This document shows positions 24,402 to 38,400 of a DNA stretch of 64,000 bases, piece by piece. This DNA comes from Pomacea canaliculata (taxonomy: Eukaryota; Mollusca; Gastropoda; Architaenioglossa; Ampullariidae). The stretch is taken from assembly GCF_003073045.1 (NCBI RefSeq), contig NC_037602.1, forward strand, positions 11,659,731 through 11,723,730. Direction: 5' to 3'. Position numbers and translations under genes: made by a program. The first letter of the stretch is position 1. Every line of letters begins with the position of its first letter. Under the pieces are notes generated by a model. That model ran no database searches. It saw nothing but the letters and a program-made list of their open reading frames with translations, and was not told the origin of the DNA.

Positions 24402-27400
24402 ATGGGATGCTGTAGCTGTTACTCACAGCGCTACATGGTGGCGCTGCTGGGTTTTGTTGGGATGCTCGTCTCCGTGGGTTTCCGAGCATGCTTCGCCCTC
24501 GTCATGACCCATGTCACCGGAGAATTCGGTTCCAATGAAGAAATCAATTTTCTAGAGGTAAAGTACAAGTAAACAAACACATTATTCGATGAAAATTAGT
24601 TGTTGTAGCCAATTATAAGAGGACGTAAGCCAAGGTAAGAAAGAGACGCACCCCATTAGGCGAGATTTCTTATCTTTTAGTTCATGTCTTCGCTCTTGTT
24701 CTTTGAAATCACACCATCTTAGTACCTGTTTCATTTTAAAAAATCGATCTTTGGAATCAGAAGTGACTTCCCAGTTACTGTTTTCTTTTAGCCGTTTTAC
24801 CTTGGAAAATGATGCTTTGTCTGACTGCAGGTAGAGTAAACAACAAAACTGACATAATTGCAAATGTAAAGGGAGGCTGTGCTACCAATTAACACAGGAC
24901 ATTATTGTGTGCAGACATCAAAAGTAACTAACATAGTGCAGCTACGCCCTCTAAACAAGTGAATAAATACAAATAAACCATTTAAAGCTGATAATTTTAA
25001 AGAGATTGCTTTTGTTGATGATACGATCTAGTTCTCTTGCTACCTTTGGATTTTCTTGTTGTTGGTTAGCCTTCTGTCTTGTCATTTCGGCTGTAAATAG
25101 CAAATCATAGCAAATACTCTGATCGCTTTACGAACTGATCTCTGATAAAGGTGGTTTCCAGACAAATAACACATGTTTTGTATTGTCTGTACCTTTTAGT
25201 GTACAGCGGTGGGGACAGAGCAGGACTGGCGTGTAAACTGGACGCAGTCAAGGTCTTTCTCTTTCATACAGTCTACTTCATGGGCAGCATGGTCACCCAG
25301 GCCAGGAGGAATGCTGGCTGCGCGATTTTCGGCGAAACAGTAAGAATATTTACCCTCTTCAACTACTCTTAAAACACACACACACAGAGAGACACACCTC
25401 TACACAAGTAAATAGCTACACTCTTGCACTCATATAAACACACGCCAATACACACTCTTACACTTTAGCTTACATCACAAACCATCCCCCCCAAGCACCC
25501 ACACACACGCACACACGGACAAATACTCTCATATATTCTCATCAGTAACCTAATTACACTGAGTCCAGGGGAAACAGAGATAAATACATAGACATCCAAG
25601 AAAGGATAACAGCGACAACGAAAAGCCAGAAACAGAGACAGAGACATTTGTAAATATTGTTATCATTCTCATTATCGTCATCGCTATTGTTATCACTTTT
25701 AATTATCAGGCATTGTCGTTGTCGCCATAACCTTTTGGGAAGGGTCTGTATAACCAACACGTCTTTGGTTAAAAGAAGTATATAGACTACCATGAATGGA
25801 GGACTAAAGCACATGGCAAATCTAATGTCCGCAGATAATAGCTAAGGTACCTGTGTGTAAACACTATAATGTATATACTGTTTGTATAAACATCGTGTAT
25901 ATAATATAACGTGGTATCAGTAAAAGTTACATGCCTATGTAGCCTATCGAGGCCTCAGTCTGATACACATACCTATGTAATATACGCAGCTGTATAATAT
26001 AAGGAGGTCACACTCTACAGGTCATTCCTATCTCTGTGCAGCTTGTGCGGTGTAACCATCTACTGAGTAGCCTCTTGTTCATCGTCCTCCCATTTTTGGC
26101 TAAACAGAGCTACATCTTCGTCTTTGTCATACGGACTTTGCAAGGACTCCTTGAGGTAAGCAAATAAAAAAAGCAGGTAACCCTGTCTTTGAAAGGAATG
26201 GTGAAAATAAATGAATAAACTGTTCAGAGTTCAGAGGCTAATTGTTGACTGAAGCTGAATCTATTGAATGAATTTATTGAATGAACTTATTAAATATGTG
26301 TACAGAGTCCTAGTTACTGAATAAACTTGTGTTTTGGTGTCATTGACAGTCCAATAGTAAGTTTGAATGTGTCTAGTGTCGAGAGTCTTGAGGCAACTGA
26401 ATCAAATTGCTAGTTTCTCGATACCTGATGTCGGTGACCAGTAGATGGTTGTATATATATGTATACTGTATTAGTCGGTATGTCTCTGTAGGGTCCATCT
26501 GTTCCTGCTGCCGCCTCTGTTGTGTCCGCCTGGGGACCAAAACGAGAGCGTACCCGCCTTCTGACCATCACCTACGCAGGTAGTACATGCTTTTAAGGGG
26601 AAAAAAACACACAGACATACATAGACATAAACATGGAATGACACACGAGATGAAAGATGTAGTCAGAAGCTGCGCCCAGCGTGCACAATTCATTTGAAAA
26701 TAGTATATATATATATACACACATATACAAAGCTTACATGTTGCACTGTTCTCGCTATTCTAGCAAATTATTGTCAATGTACCCGTCCTTTTGGACAGTG
26801 TTGTGTGTGAACAAACGAGCAAACTTTAATTGATTTGGCCCTCGGTCTGATAACATGCCTAAGCTGCGCGATTGGTAATAACACGTAATCTAACTCTAGT
26901 CGAAAACTGTGTGTGTTTGTGTGTGTAGGAGCTTACTTGAGTCCAGCCGTGGGATTCTTTGTCACCGGCGTGACGGTGTGCAGGGTCAGCTGGGACAGTG
27001 TCTTCTTCATTTATGGTATGAGTTTTTCGACTATGTAATGGATACTTTTGGACTGCTATGTTTGTGTCTAGCTATGGCTAATCCTGATATATATATATAT
27101 GCTGTTTTTGTATGCGCGCGTGTGTGTGTGTGTTTCGCAGGTTTTGGAGTGGAAGCTGTGTGTATGAAATGTGTTATTCTATGACTAATCAGTGATATAT
27201 ATATACACAACATGTATAGATATATACATATCTATGCTGTGCTTGTGTCTATGCTATGACTAATCACTGACATAACCGTATCGTGTGAGCCTTTTGCGAA
27301 GATAGTGTTCAACAGCCAGTTCTGGAAGCAGAACCACCTTGACATTAGTATAAAATAATTATCTACTCCCTACTCTAAGGTATCTACAGTATAGAGCAGT

Positions 27401-28387
27401 TATTTATTTGTAATAAAAGTGTCACGTATACACGATGTCTGTCCCCCTGTATGACCAGGATAGTTTGTGAACTGTGATTTTAATAGTCCACACAGGTACG
27501 TAGTCATTGTGCTAGTGTGTCTGTGTGTGTGTACCCTAGGTGGGCTGTAGTTGCTGTTGGATTTGTTGTGTGCAGGAGGACTGGGGGTACTGTGGTTCAT
27601 ATTGTGGACTGCACTAGTGTACGACACCCCGGAGGCCTGCCCACGAGGCTGCATGTCAGAAAGAGAACGAGTCCTTTTGATACAGGAGAGGCCAGTCGTC
27701 ACACGAGGCAACCAGGCTGTGGTAAGTTATATGCCTTAATATTTTAGATATTTCAGATGCATCTATAGCTTAAGTATCTAACATATCTTATTACTCACAG
27801 TTCGGTTCGTCCACACAAAGTTCCAATTTCATTATCTCATTTACATTTTGTTGGCGACACGAAGTCCACTGTACACACGGTACACTACACACTGCAATGC
27901 TGGGCGCTTCACCGAAGGCGACAAGATTAGATCCAGACGAATCCTCGATCAAAAGTGCGCTACCTACCACGATCAACAGCACACAGAGGAAAAAAGAAAC
28001 CTTGTCTAGGCAAGGAATTACTTCTAAGATCTACGCTCACATTAACACTCACACAACATCCTTCCACTCTCATGTCCGCCAATGTCGTCTGCTTCTCTAT
28101 AGTTTTTGACTAGAGTGATCTCCCTTTCCTCGCTGACACTCATCAACACACGTTATTGACCATTGTTATTAACAAACAGCGAAGGGATTAAACTAACTTT
28201 AAAACATGGAGGCGCGAACTGACATGTCAGTATTTGTCATTCATGTTAATATTTATTATACATGTATGTACACTTATGTACATATATACAAGACAAGAAG
28301 GGCAATAACTAAGGATGAGCTGGACCTCGTCATCCTAGCAGCGACTCGCTTTTACACGACCGCAGATTTATCGCACTAAATAGACAG

Positions 28388-28430
<43 letters not shown>

Positions 28431-30823
28431 AACAGACAGACAGACAGACAGAACTTGAGACTACATACCTAGAGACAGCTATCTTTTTTAATTGTGAGTA
28501 CTTTCCAGATGAAAGCAATACCATGGAGAAAGATTTTAACCTCAGTTCCGGTCTTTGCTGTGCTTCGTGGGCGCCTTCTGTAGGAACTACGTGTTCTCCA
28601 TGCTAATCACAGCACAGCCACAGTATTTCCACGACGCCTTCACCATGGACGCGGCGGAGGTGAGTAGAGAGGACCTGGTCTCACAAAGTGCCCTCTGAAC
28701 TCCTTGTGGATGTGGTCTGCTTTTTCTGTGCTTCAAGAAAACTGCAGAATTTCAAACGTCAGACGACTGTAATAAACAGCAGCATACAGATACAAATACT
28801 TGTATTGATAATCCACCCAGGGCACACAATTTTAAAAGTAAGCAAAAGAAAATGTATTAATTCACGCTTTGAGGTAGTCGGCTGTCAAAGGTTACAACCA
28901 GAGGAAACTTTTAAATTTATTTTAAACATTTATCTACTGTTGACATCTAACGTTTCATATCTATTTGTTATTTTTGTTGTATGGCAAGTGTAGATCGGGT
29001 TGATGTCGGCAATACCCAGCATCCTCATGACAGTTGTCGTCATCTGTGGCGGTTTCCTGTTTGACTGCATCATACACCGCCAGTACGTGTCCAGAACATG
29101 CGCGCGCAAACTGGCGCAGTCGATTGGTGAGTGGAACTCAGCTGAATCTTGTCACCAACAAGCACAGTTCTGGAAGCTTCTGTTTCTAGGGAACGTGAGC
29201 ATGCGACTGTCGACTGAATGTCAGTGGTGCTTGTCTGATGTTCTTATATCTACAGATGTGCTGAACAGCAGACGCAGGGCAAACCAAACGGGAAAATGAG
29301 GGGGTGGATTTGATTTCACGTTTGCTGTCTAATCTTGAATTTTGCTTTTGTCGGACTGTTCATTAATCCTTATCTTGGCAACTATCTGGTACCGTATGTG
29401 TCTGTGTGTTTCACAGGTTTTGGAGTGGAAGCTCTGTGTTTGATATTTTTATTCCTCGTCACATCATGGCAAGGAGCTGTAGCGTTGTTTTGTGTCGGGG
29501 TTGGACTGAGCGGTTTCGCCATCTCAGGTGTGTATAGCCATTGGAGTAAGTGTCGAGAAGACGAGACAGTTGCTTGTCTGCTATTGATGTACGGAATTCA
29601 GTAAAGTTTATTGTTTAAATTAAAATATGCAACCGTAGTTAGAGGTAATTACTTCCATTAAGTACACTTTTCACATGTGGATGTTTAATCATAATCTTAA
29701 AATAATCAACTGCCGAAGTCATTATGCAGTCTTCATATTACCTAGTCTACAAATCACAACGCAGTCTGCTGGTAATGTAATCATATAGGTGACCCATTCT
29801 AGTATTAGTTTGTTCCAGGCTTCTGACAGCATACAGGTGTTAGTATGTAAGAATGTTCCAGTCTTCTAACATCATACCGTTGACTTTACTATTGACGTAC
29901 AGGTTACCAAGCCAATCCTCTGGATTTGTCACCACAGTACGCAGGGCTGCTCACAGGTCTCGGTCGTGTGGGAACTATAGGATCCATTATCTCCACAGCT
30001 GTCGCTGCTGCATACAGTCAACACGTGAGTAGAACTGTTTCTTTCATCCATCTATCTATGCTAAGGCTTTGACATTCTGATGCTCTTAAACTATTCTCAT
30101 AAATGTTCCATTATGCAGAGTTTGATTCGAAATAACTTATAACATATGTCTTTGATGATTACTACCGCGAGAAAGTCTTTTAAGCAATCAACAATAAACA
30201 ATTAGTCACTGTTCATATGTCCTCTAAACTCTGGCTTCTTGACCTTCATATAATCATTCATACAACTGTCGTATTCTGGTCTTTTCTTCCGTCCCCTTAT
30301 CCTGTCTCCATCTCAGCACGCATGTCTCCGTCAACTAGTATCTTGGATCTTGTCCCGATACAACTCCGGTATTCATCTGTAGTCATCACGACATACCCCT
30401 ATGTCAGCTACCCGACACTTCATGTTCCACTTGGTAACCTGATTGCAGTCTGCCCTTCACTGGCGAGAACTGTTCCTAGCGGCCGGCGTGATTCACCTGG
30501 TGGGGGTGATCCTGTACGACCTGATGGCTAGCGGCAACCTCCAGCCCTGGGACCCGACCACATCCGTGTCCTTCTCTGTGGGTGACACCTCCTCCGGCAA
30601 AGAAGCGAGTGTGCAGTTGCCGCCTCCAAAGAGACGGATCCTCTCCTGCGAGTGGACAGAGAGCTGGTCGGTGTGGGCTTCGACCGGTGGGACAGTTTCG
30701 TGCAGGGCTAGGACCACTGCACCACTCGCAGTAGTGGCACGACCTGCGGGACAGCTTCGTGCTGCGCTGACAGTTGCCGTCAGGCGGAGAGTTCTCTGGA
30801 GCCATACGTTTGAAAACGTTTGA
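24402..30823 (+). CDS. SLC17A: SLC17-family anion transporter (sialin/VGLUT/NaPi type)
   Basis: This is a major-facilitator membrane transporter of the SLC17 family, which moves organic anions (glutamate, sialic acid, phosphate, nucleotides) using ion gradients. Eleven exons: 24402-24557, 25200-25339, 26042-26155, 26492-26579, 26929-27015, 27576-27721, 28509-28659, 28994-29126, 29417-29527, 29903-30024 and 30449-30823, about 540 residues. Charged residues important in VGLUTs are present: arginine in TM1 (GFRACFA), histidine in LFHTVY, arginine and glutamate in IRTLQGLLEG, and arginine in FCRNYVF. SAWGPKRERTRL, GLSGFAISG and LQPWDP also fit. The frame breaks twice in exon 2 (one base missing near 25252; a shift near 25303 before GGMLAARFSAK), at the exon 2/3 junction, and in exon 7 near 28553. 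The C-terminus is also uncertain. Substrate cannot be decided from sequence. Confidence 0.85.
26704..26728 (+). repeat. (TA)n/(CA)n microsatellite in SLC17 intron 4
   Basis: A short TATATATATA then CACACATA run. A further (AT)n run near 27089-27101 and a (GT)n run near 27118-27132 lie in intron 5. Confidence 0.8.
27134..27165 (+). pseudogene. Orphan copy of the 5' end of SLC17 exon 9 in intron 5
   Basis: The sequence TTTCGCAG followed by GTTTTGGAGTGGAAGCTGTG repeats the acceptor and first bases of exon 9 at 29411-29440. After about 25 bases it diverges and hits a stop. It carries its own acceptor, so it could act as a cryptic splice site. Confidence 0.6.
28381..28453 (+). repeat. (CAGA)n microsatellite
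   Basis: About 17 tetranucleotide units with minor interruptions, in intron 6 shortly before exon 7. Confidence 0.9.
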
Positions 30824-31079
30824 GAGATGGAGAGCGTAATCTCTATAAAATATTCAGTAGGTCAATAGATGTGAACAAGAGTATTCACTGCCGTGTCTTC
30901 GACATATCCAGGGAAGTGAGGTACGAGGTGGGACTGGCTACTTCACAAGCTGCTCGTGATAATCATGTTTATTGTTAAAACTTGTCTTCACAGATCTACC
31001 TTTACTCCCTATAACCGTAAAGCTTTTAAGAGACCTTAACAGGTCATATACTAAATTACTTATAGTCAGATATCCTCTT

Positions 31080-31350
31080 TAAGAGACCCGACGTCCGCAT
31101 ACGAAATATTTGTTTTAGAGAGAGATGAATAGACAGAAAAATCTCAAGTAGCTTACCATTGTCCTTTCTGCCAAGAAATGACAGAGGATGAAGTACATGT
31201 GCTCTATGTACTGTTGTTTATACAAATCTGAGAGATAAATATTGTAAAATATTGAAGGAAGCACCTTATATTCTCAAGCATTTATACTGCAGCGTCAATG
31301 AGTCGGTAGACTTTTTATAATCTTGATTACAAGAGATAGAATGATGCCTA
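31080..31350 (+). mobile_element. LINE C-terminal domain fragment
   Basis: The + strand encodes YHCPFCQEMTEDEVHVLYV near 31152-31210, followed after stops by sequence alignable to the end of many LINE ORF2 proteins (a CPFC...H zinc-knuckle-like motif). It lies downstream of the SLC17 stop. The AATAAA at 31583-31588 may belong to this element or to the SLC17 transcript. Confidence 0.6.
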
Positions 31351-32289
31351 AGGGTGGGTATGGGGACTATGGTAGTTGGACGGAGGTGAAAGGTATTATA
31401 GGGGTGTGCAAGTGTGTGTACAAGCCTCTAATGTTTCCTAGTATGTCTTTGCTGTATAATTATGTGTGTTTAGGAATTTGTGAGAATACAGGGGAATTAT
31501 GAATGAAAAGTGTATAGATTTGGGTGCATCGCCAGATTTGAGGAGGTTCTCGCACCCTTGAAGTAGCCAGTGTGCTTAAAGCAATAAAAGTTATGTCTGT
31601 GTCACCTGTAATTAATTGCCTTTACCTATTTTTCCAGAAACCTCTTTCTTTCTTTAGAACTTACCTATGTTTAACATTCCATGGTATATTCCTGTGTGTG
31701 CGCATGCTTGCATCCATGTGTGTGTGTTTGCGCACAGGTTCATGAATTCTTTCATGTGTGCACCATGAATTGGGGAAGCAAATATAAATGATTTCAAATA
31801 TCTACTTTTTTCTTATTATTTTTTGTATACACATATATGATTGCGTGCGAATCTCTGTGTGTGTGCGCGAGGGTATCTTTTTCTCTCACACATTGTGCGT
31901 GTCGGCGTGCAGAAGTAAGTAAGAAAAATAAAACAAAAGAGATGGTCACATCATCAAATAGTTATAGTCACATCGTCAAGAAGTCCTAATAATAAGTTTT
32001 GCAATAGCCATTGTAATCAATTGAGTAATAAAAATCTTATTAACAAGTTCACTCTCCTGTTTCTACATGACATTCTACTTTATTGACAGTAACATTTCCA
32101 GTTAGAGCTCAGTTGGACTAAACAAGATTAGACGTCAGTGGCTAACACATGGAAGAACTAGTAGAATCGTCATTTACTGGCGATGGACAGGAGAGGCACA
32201 GTGGTTGTGAATAGAATGGAGGCTGCTGACATTACACAAGCTTTGCAAAGCAAGCGTCTTTAAAGGTGGAGGTCTTTAGGTCTTTATTA

Positions 32290-32295
32290 TTTATT
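32290..32295 (-). terminator. Candidate polyadenylation signal, amine oxidase X
   Basis: TTTATT on the + strand (AATAAA on the - strand) lies about 110 bases beyond the stop codon. The matching part of copy Y (45980-46010) lacks it. Confidence 0.45.
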
Positions 32296-32402
32296 TAATA
32301 ATAATAATGTATAATGCTGATGCATTCGTAGAGCTGCAAGTCCATGTGTTTAATTGTAGTTAAATCAGCTGCTGGAGAATGTGGACGCCCCTGTGTGTGC
32401 TG

Positions 32403-35400
32403 TTACAGAAGCTTGAAGTCTCTGTGGGTCTGCAGCAGGTCGTCTGGCCGGTCTCTGGCCACGTCCTCTAGAGTCTGGGCACCGCACGCTCTGTTAATCT
32501 TGTTGCCGTTTCTTTCCACACGCAAGCCCGTCCTCTGGACGACCGGCACTGACGTACTCCACGCGGATGTTGTCACGTGATGACACCGAAGGGCATTCTG
32601 GAAAATAATTGTAGGGCAGCAGGAAGAAGCTTAGAGTTTCTCCTGGGTGGGTGTAACGGGCAGGTCCTCTGTGTGTGGGATGTGGTGGATACCGAGCGTC
32701 AACCAGAATACCAGGTCCTGATACACAAGATAGGGCTAAACATTAAGCGACTCTTAAAGTGCAAATTAGTAGTTAATTGCTCTCTAACTTTCCTTAATAT
32801 CCAGATATTGGAAACTTTTAGAAACTTTAACCCGGTAACCAATGCTGTGATGTATGAATAAATGGTGTTCAGCGGCATTCCCACAAGCACGTCCAGCGTG
32901 ACGAAAACGTGACAGCGCTTCATACACCTCCTCAACGCCATCTGCCATTTCCCTCATTTCCCACCCCTTCCGCTGGGCCTGGCAATAACACACTGCTGTC
33001 TTGAAAGTCCACATCACCAAGTATAGTGCTTTGATATTTCTGCTTACATTCGTAAATAAAAACATCCAAATAGATAACCAGTTATGGCAAATATCGAACA
33101 GACGCGGAACGGCCCCTTTACAGCCGCGGGTCCCTGTACAGCAGCCCCTTCTCCTCCCCCTCTCGTCAGGTACAGACGCAGCATAGCCTAAGTGGTGGCG
33201 AGTAGTTTACACAGTTCAACGTACATCGTTCAGCTGATGTATGTATACATACAGTTTACAATGACATAATAATGCAACGTACACACACAACACTCACCTG
33301 ACTAATAATGCAACATACAATGATAAAGCTTAATCCAAAAAGCTCATATGAAAGACGTAACTTAATACAACATAATCAACAAGCTTATGTAGTGACATGT
33401 GAGACAAGTTCGCAATCTACAGTAAGCATGCGTGTTATGTAGCAATAGGATTGATATAAGCTCGGCTATAACATAACAATGATCGCTTTGTAAACAGCAA
33501 TGGTCTTAGCTGTAGTTTCAGCTTTTGTTCACGATAAACATCGAGAAGAATTATAAGTTTTTAACCTGATCTACGATGCTTTCATTGTCGTTGTAGAAGT
33601 TGGCAAAGTTGACGACGGGGTCGAAGCTGTCGAACAGGGCATAGGGGGAGGTGCTGAACTGCTCGTTGTCCTTGCGCACCGTCACCGCCAGCTGCTGCCG
33701 CGCCCACGGGATGGTGGCTTCGTTGTCAACGTCTTTGGGCAACAGCTGCTTGGACATTCCAGTCTGATGTAGTCTGACAGAGTATACATACAGATGTGAC
33801 GCTTTTGAACAGACTACAGATAAGCTCTTGTTATGTCTTCAGTTAGCTTTCTTTTACTAAAATACTACGAAACGCTATGATTTACTGTTGTAAATGTTTA
33901 TTGCTATAATGACTGCGATGTCTTTACTGTGCTCCATTCTGTCAATGCTTGGCGATTGAAAAGACACACACGTCGTATGAAGGCAGTTTTAGATGCTTTC
34001 CTAGTAAACATCATGTCAGTGACAAGGTTTAGATGCTCTAATTATCACAGGAAAGCATACATTTTTTTATTTTCTTGTAAACATATTGTTTTTTAACACA
34101 ATAAGGTATATGTTCTTTTCACATATCACACAAATTAAGCACAGACATCATAGCAGGAGCCTTGGATCCCTTGTGCCATAGGTTAACGGTAAAATAATAA
34201 TGTAGCTAACATCAAGACACAAATTTTAAGTAATCGTGTATTAGCCATTTAAATATAGCATGCCAATCAACATGTCTGCTTATCCTTTAATCCCATTTCA
34301 AACAACAGTTTGGCATACATATGTTAGATATCATTTTATCATTTTGTCTTGTTCCTTTTGTGTTGAACAAATTATCCTTAGAGTTTTGTTTGTGTCATAT
34401 GTAAAAGAAGATAATTCTGTTATATTCCTTCTATTTAATTTTATGTATCTTTATGGCCGTTATGCAACCATTAAAGAGGACAAAGTTAATGTTCATATCA
34501 TATTTATTTTTAACAACTTGAAATACTAAAAAGTTTTCCCTTTCATTTATTAAGTGTTTAATTAAGTGTATATCTTTCTCCACCGATCTCCTATATAGAA
34601 TTGGCTTATTCCCAATCATAATTCTTTCATTACAAGATAGGTTATGACAAAATTTCATGTTTTTCACACACTATACTCTCTTCAAATATCCTGTACGTTT
34701 TTGACACATCCGTCCAGAAGCTGTTTGCATTTATAAAGTGTTAAACTGAAGGGCCCAGTTTGTCTAAATAAACTATTATTTTATAAATGTGAACAGCAAG
34801 TATAAAATCTTGCATTTGATAGGCATCTGCGTGACAAGATCGTGTATCTTGTCACAAGATATAGATATTACATGATTAGAAGGCAAGTATGGATCCTTGC
34901 ATGTGATAGGTATCTACGTGACAAACCATATATCATGTCACAAGAAGACAAGCATGCCTTTTATGTGTTAGGTATATCACAATGTTATATATACTGCTCA
35001 TAAACAATTCAAAGACCACTTCTTAATTTTCTTTGGCTCGGTTAATAAGATTGTCTTTCCAAACAACGCAAAATGTCACAGAAAAAAATGCCTTTAGCAA
35101 TTTAATGTACATTTTAACAGATTTTTCTTACATGTCTAATCTGAACACCTCAACTAGTCCGAAGTCACCTATGCCTCCAAGGCAATGAAGCTGATGCAGG
35201 GCGAGCGATAGATACATTAACAATGACCCGCCGTCTGACCTCTCCTGACACCAGGTCACCTCGTCGTCTCACCTGAACACGGTGTGATGAGGTGAGAGAT
35301 TTCAATAGTAAGCCATTACTCAGTTTTCGACGAGTTCTACCTTGTCATCTCCTTTTACGAAGGCTGAATCTGCCTTGAAACGACGATGAGCGCACTACCG

Positions 35401-38400
35401 TTGTAAAGGATAATTTAACTGAAGGTCCCGGCAAGTTGGAATAAGAATGATGACTTACAGTCCATCCCTGCACAGAATGTACATCAAACTGACTTTTGTG
35501 GTCTACAGAACAATATTCTTCAGCCAGTCGTCATGCCAGAGCTTCAGGCCATGATGACAACGCCAGACTCCGCAGGGAACGTCTTCCAGAATCTCCTACA
35601 GCAACAGCATCAACTGGCCAGCATGGAATCTGTATAACGTATCTACAGTAGGCGTTGGATACCAACCACAAACAGGAAACTTTATTGCTATTACTTGTTA
35701 ATAAATGTCTGCTTTATTGTTACTATGTCTTTGTAAATACATTTTTGTTTATGTTTACTATTTGGAAATAGGTTTCTGCTTTATTTTACTATGCGTTTGT
35801 AAATATATTTTTGTTTATGTTTACTATTTGTAAACAGATTTCTGCTTTGTTGTCATTGATAATAGAGTGATGTCCCCTCGCATAACAGGCTGAATGGCGA
35901 ACTCTCTGTTTTTGTCTTTGTCTAGGATCTGTTCTGGTTTTATCGTCATCAACTTATGGACCTATATCTTCCTTTAGTTCTTTGTGTGTTGGATTATCTG
36001 TGGCGGTGCCTTTATCTTTATAGAATGGACAGATGAGATCAAAAATTGTTGTTGACTAACAGTCTCTTGTTCTGGAGGAGATCAAATGTCCGGTTTTCTT
36101 TACAGACCACAGCACTGTATGGCTGTTTCACTGAAGCACTTGTACTAGAATCAAAGGCCGCATGACCCTTAAGTATTTTCTCTTTCTCTTTCTTTTCCCA
36201 CACACACTATTAGCTTGCCTGACGCTGGACAGTATCAAGAGCCATGCGATCATATAGTGACCAGTGGTCATGTTCATTAGATTGTCTTAAAACACGGATT
36301 GTTAGGTATTTACCTGAATGCTCGTGGACCCCATATTTTGTGTTTTGCCCTTCCTTGTAGACGAGGTGGTACTTGGGAAAGTCGAAGCTGTAGTTGTACA
36401 GGGCCTGTAGCTCCGACCTGAGGAGGTGCCGCGAGAAGCGGGTTTGCGTGTACTGTCTATCGGGCACAGCCTGCCATCAACAATGACATGAATAATGACA
36501 TGACCTGCGACATCAACAGTGATACGATAAGGTATGAGAAATTGCCAAGATAGCTTAAAGTTTATCTCTTCCAGACCTCATTATAATCAATCACGTGGTC
36601 AGTTATGCCAGTCTTGGCTTGCCATTCTTTGCAAGGGTTCTAAAAGGTACCAGACATGACAGTCTTTCACCTGCCTCAGTAAAGCAGCTATCTCTGAAAG
36701 ACATTCACCTGCCTCAGTGGAACAAACTGATCTATAAAACTGTTTATACTCTTCTACCATACTGACCTGCCTCAGATTAACGGTTTCAGTTGAAATATCC
36801 AATGTTTCGTAGCGGTTGCTGGTTCCAAGGATGTCTATGTCAGCCTTGAAGTGAAACATGTGGTGATGAATGTTGCCGTTGATGTTTTCAGCCAGTCGAA
36901 ATCCATAGGGAGCCTCTTGAGGTCTGTAAAACGTGGACAGGATGTAGCCGGTTGAGTGAGCGCGTACCTCCAGGGCTCCGTTCTGTGGACAAGACCGAGC
37001 TACATCATGGACAGTCACTGTCAATAATCTCTGGTTAAACTGCCACATATCTCCGTCCTGTTCGAGTGGCAAATGGAAACAGTTTTAGAAATCTACAATA
37101 GGCTTATAATGGGATTTACAAGTGTTTATAAAAACGTAATCAACAAGATAGTCACAATACCCCTTTTTTCAGGCAGCTTTATCATATCATGATGCCTGAT
37201 AGTTCCTTTCTAAACAAATTCGCACACACCATCGCACTTCATAACGAAAACTTGAACTGAGAATTCCTGGCGATGGCAAACAGTGCACTGCCTTCTTCAT
37301 CTCTAAGCTCTCTCACCTGATAAAATACGAAGTCGAGGATGTAGTCATAGTTGAGGATAGTAAGGATGGACCTGACAACCAGCACGGAGCTGGCCATGCC
37401 GCCATAGAAGGCGCCCTGACTTACGGAGTACGCCAAGTGGCGACGTAGTGGCATCGCCGTGTTCTGCTCGAAGACGCACGTGGCCTGTGCCAGCTCCGTG
37501 GCCGCCGCCATCCTCTCGCTCAGAAAACTTGCATTCAGAAACGTCGCTCCCTCGGGGCAGTCGGCACCGGGAATCAAAGATTTGGAATGTATCCCAAGGA
37601 GGATGCCACTATCCACGATGTCCGTGACCCTCTGGATGGGGTTGTCGCCGGAGTAGTAGACGCTGATTTCCGACAGACCCAGCTCGTACACCAGCCGCTC
37701 GCCGTTAAAGCGGATGTCGTAGGCTTGAGGGCCATTGAAGGCCGACAGGCGGATGTCGAAGTCCCATTGCATGTAGTTCACATGTCTGTGCTTGATGGTG
37801 TAGCGTTTACCGTCAGGCTCAACCTGGCAACAAAACGCCGAACGTTAGGTAGCGCGCGACTGCCGAGGAACAACTACATCTCCACCCCAAATTCACTGTG
37901 TATAACGTAATATCTGTAGTTTACAAAATCAGACTTATTTTCCAATTAGCTTTCTAATGACAAATTTATTGAGCTTCTCTAATTTTTTTTCCTCAATTTC
38001 TGTTTTGACATTCTAGTCACAAGTTTCAAGTGTGGTCTAAATCAATGTGGTTTTCTATTAGCTTGTTCTCACCTGCAAAGGGGGTCGTTTTGGAGTAGCG
38101 GGCACTGGGGATCCACGAAGGTTCTGGGTGGAAAAAAGGTCACGTGATGTGGACACAAACGGCAACTTTATCTTGTTGATGGGGTTGCTGATATCTCGGT
38201 ACCGTGCGGCCAGTTCAGTCAGGGATTCATACAAGGCCCCAGCGTACCAGACTTTTTCTACCTTCCACAAGGAAGGGTCGCTGCCGTCCACATTGGCAAG
38301 CACACCAAAGTCTAGTGGATGAAGTCTGTAACAAGCAGACACATGAATATCTGCATAGTTCTATGCGCGCCCTTTGAGTGTGAATGTGTGTGTGTGTGCG

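Noticed and set aside
30476..30805. Antisense frame over SLC17 exon 11
   Set aside because: GC-rich shadow of the coding exon with no independent similarity.
26042..30823. Monocarboxylate transporter (SLC16) identity for the transporter
   Set aside because: Motifs such as IRTLQGLLEG, SAWGPKRERTRL and GLSGFAISG belong to SLC17, not SLC16.
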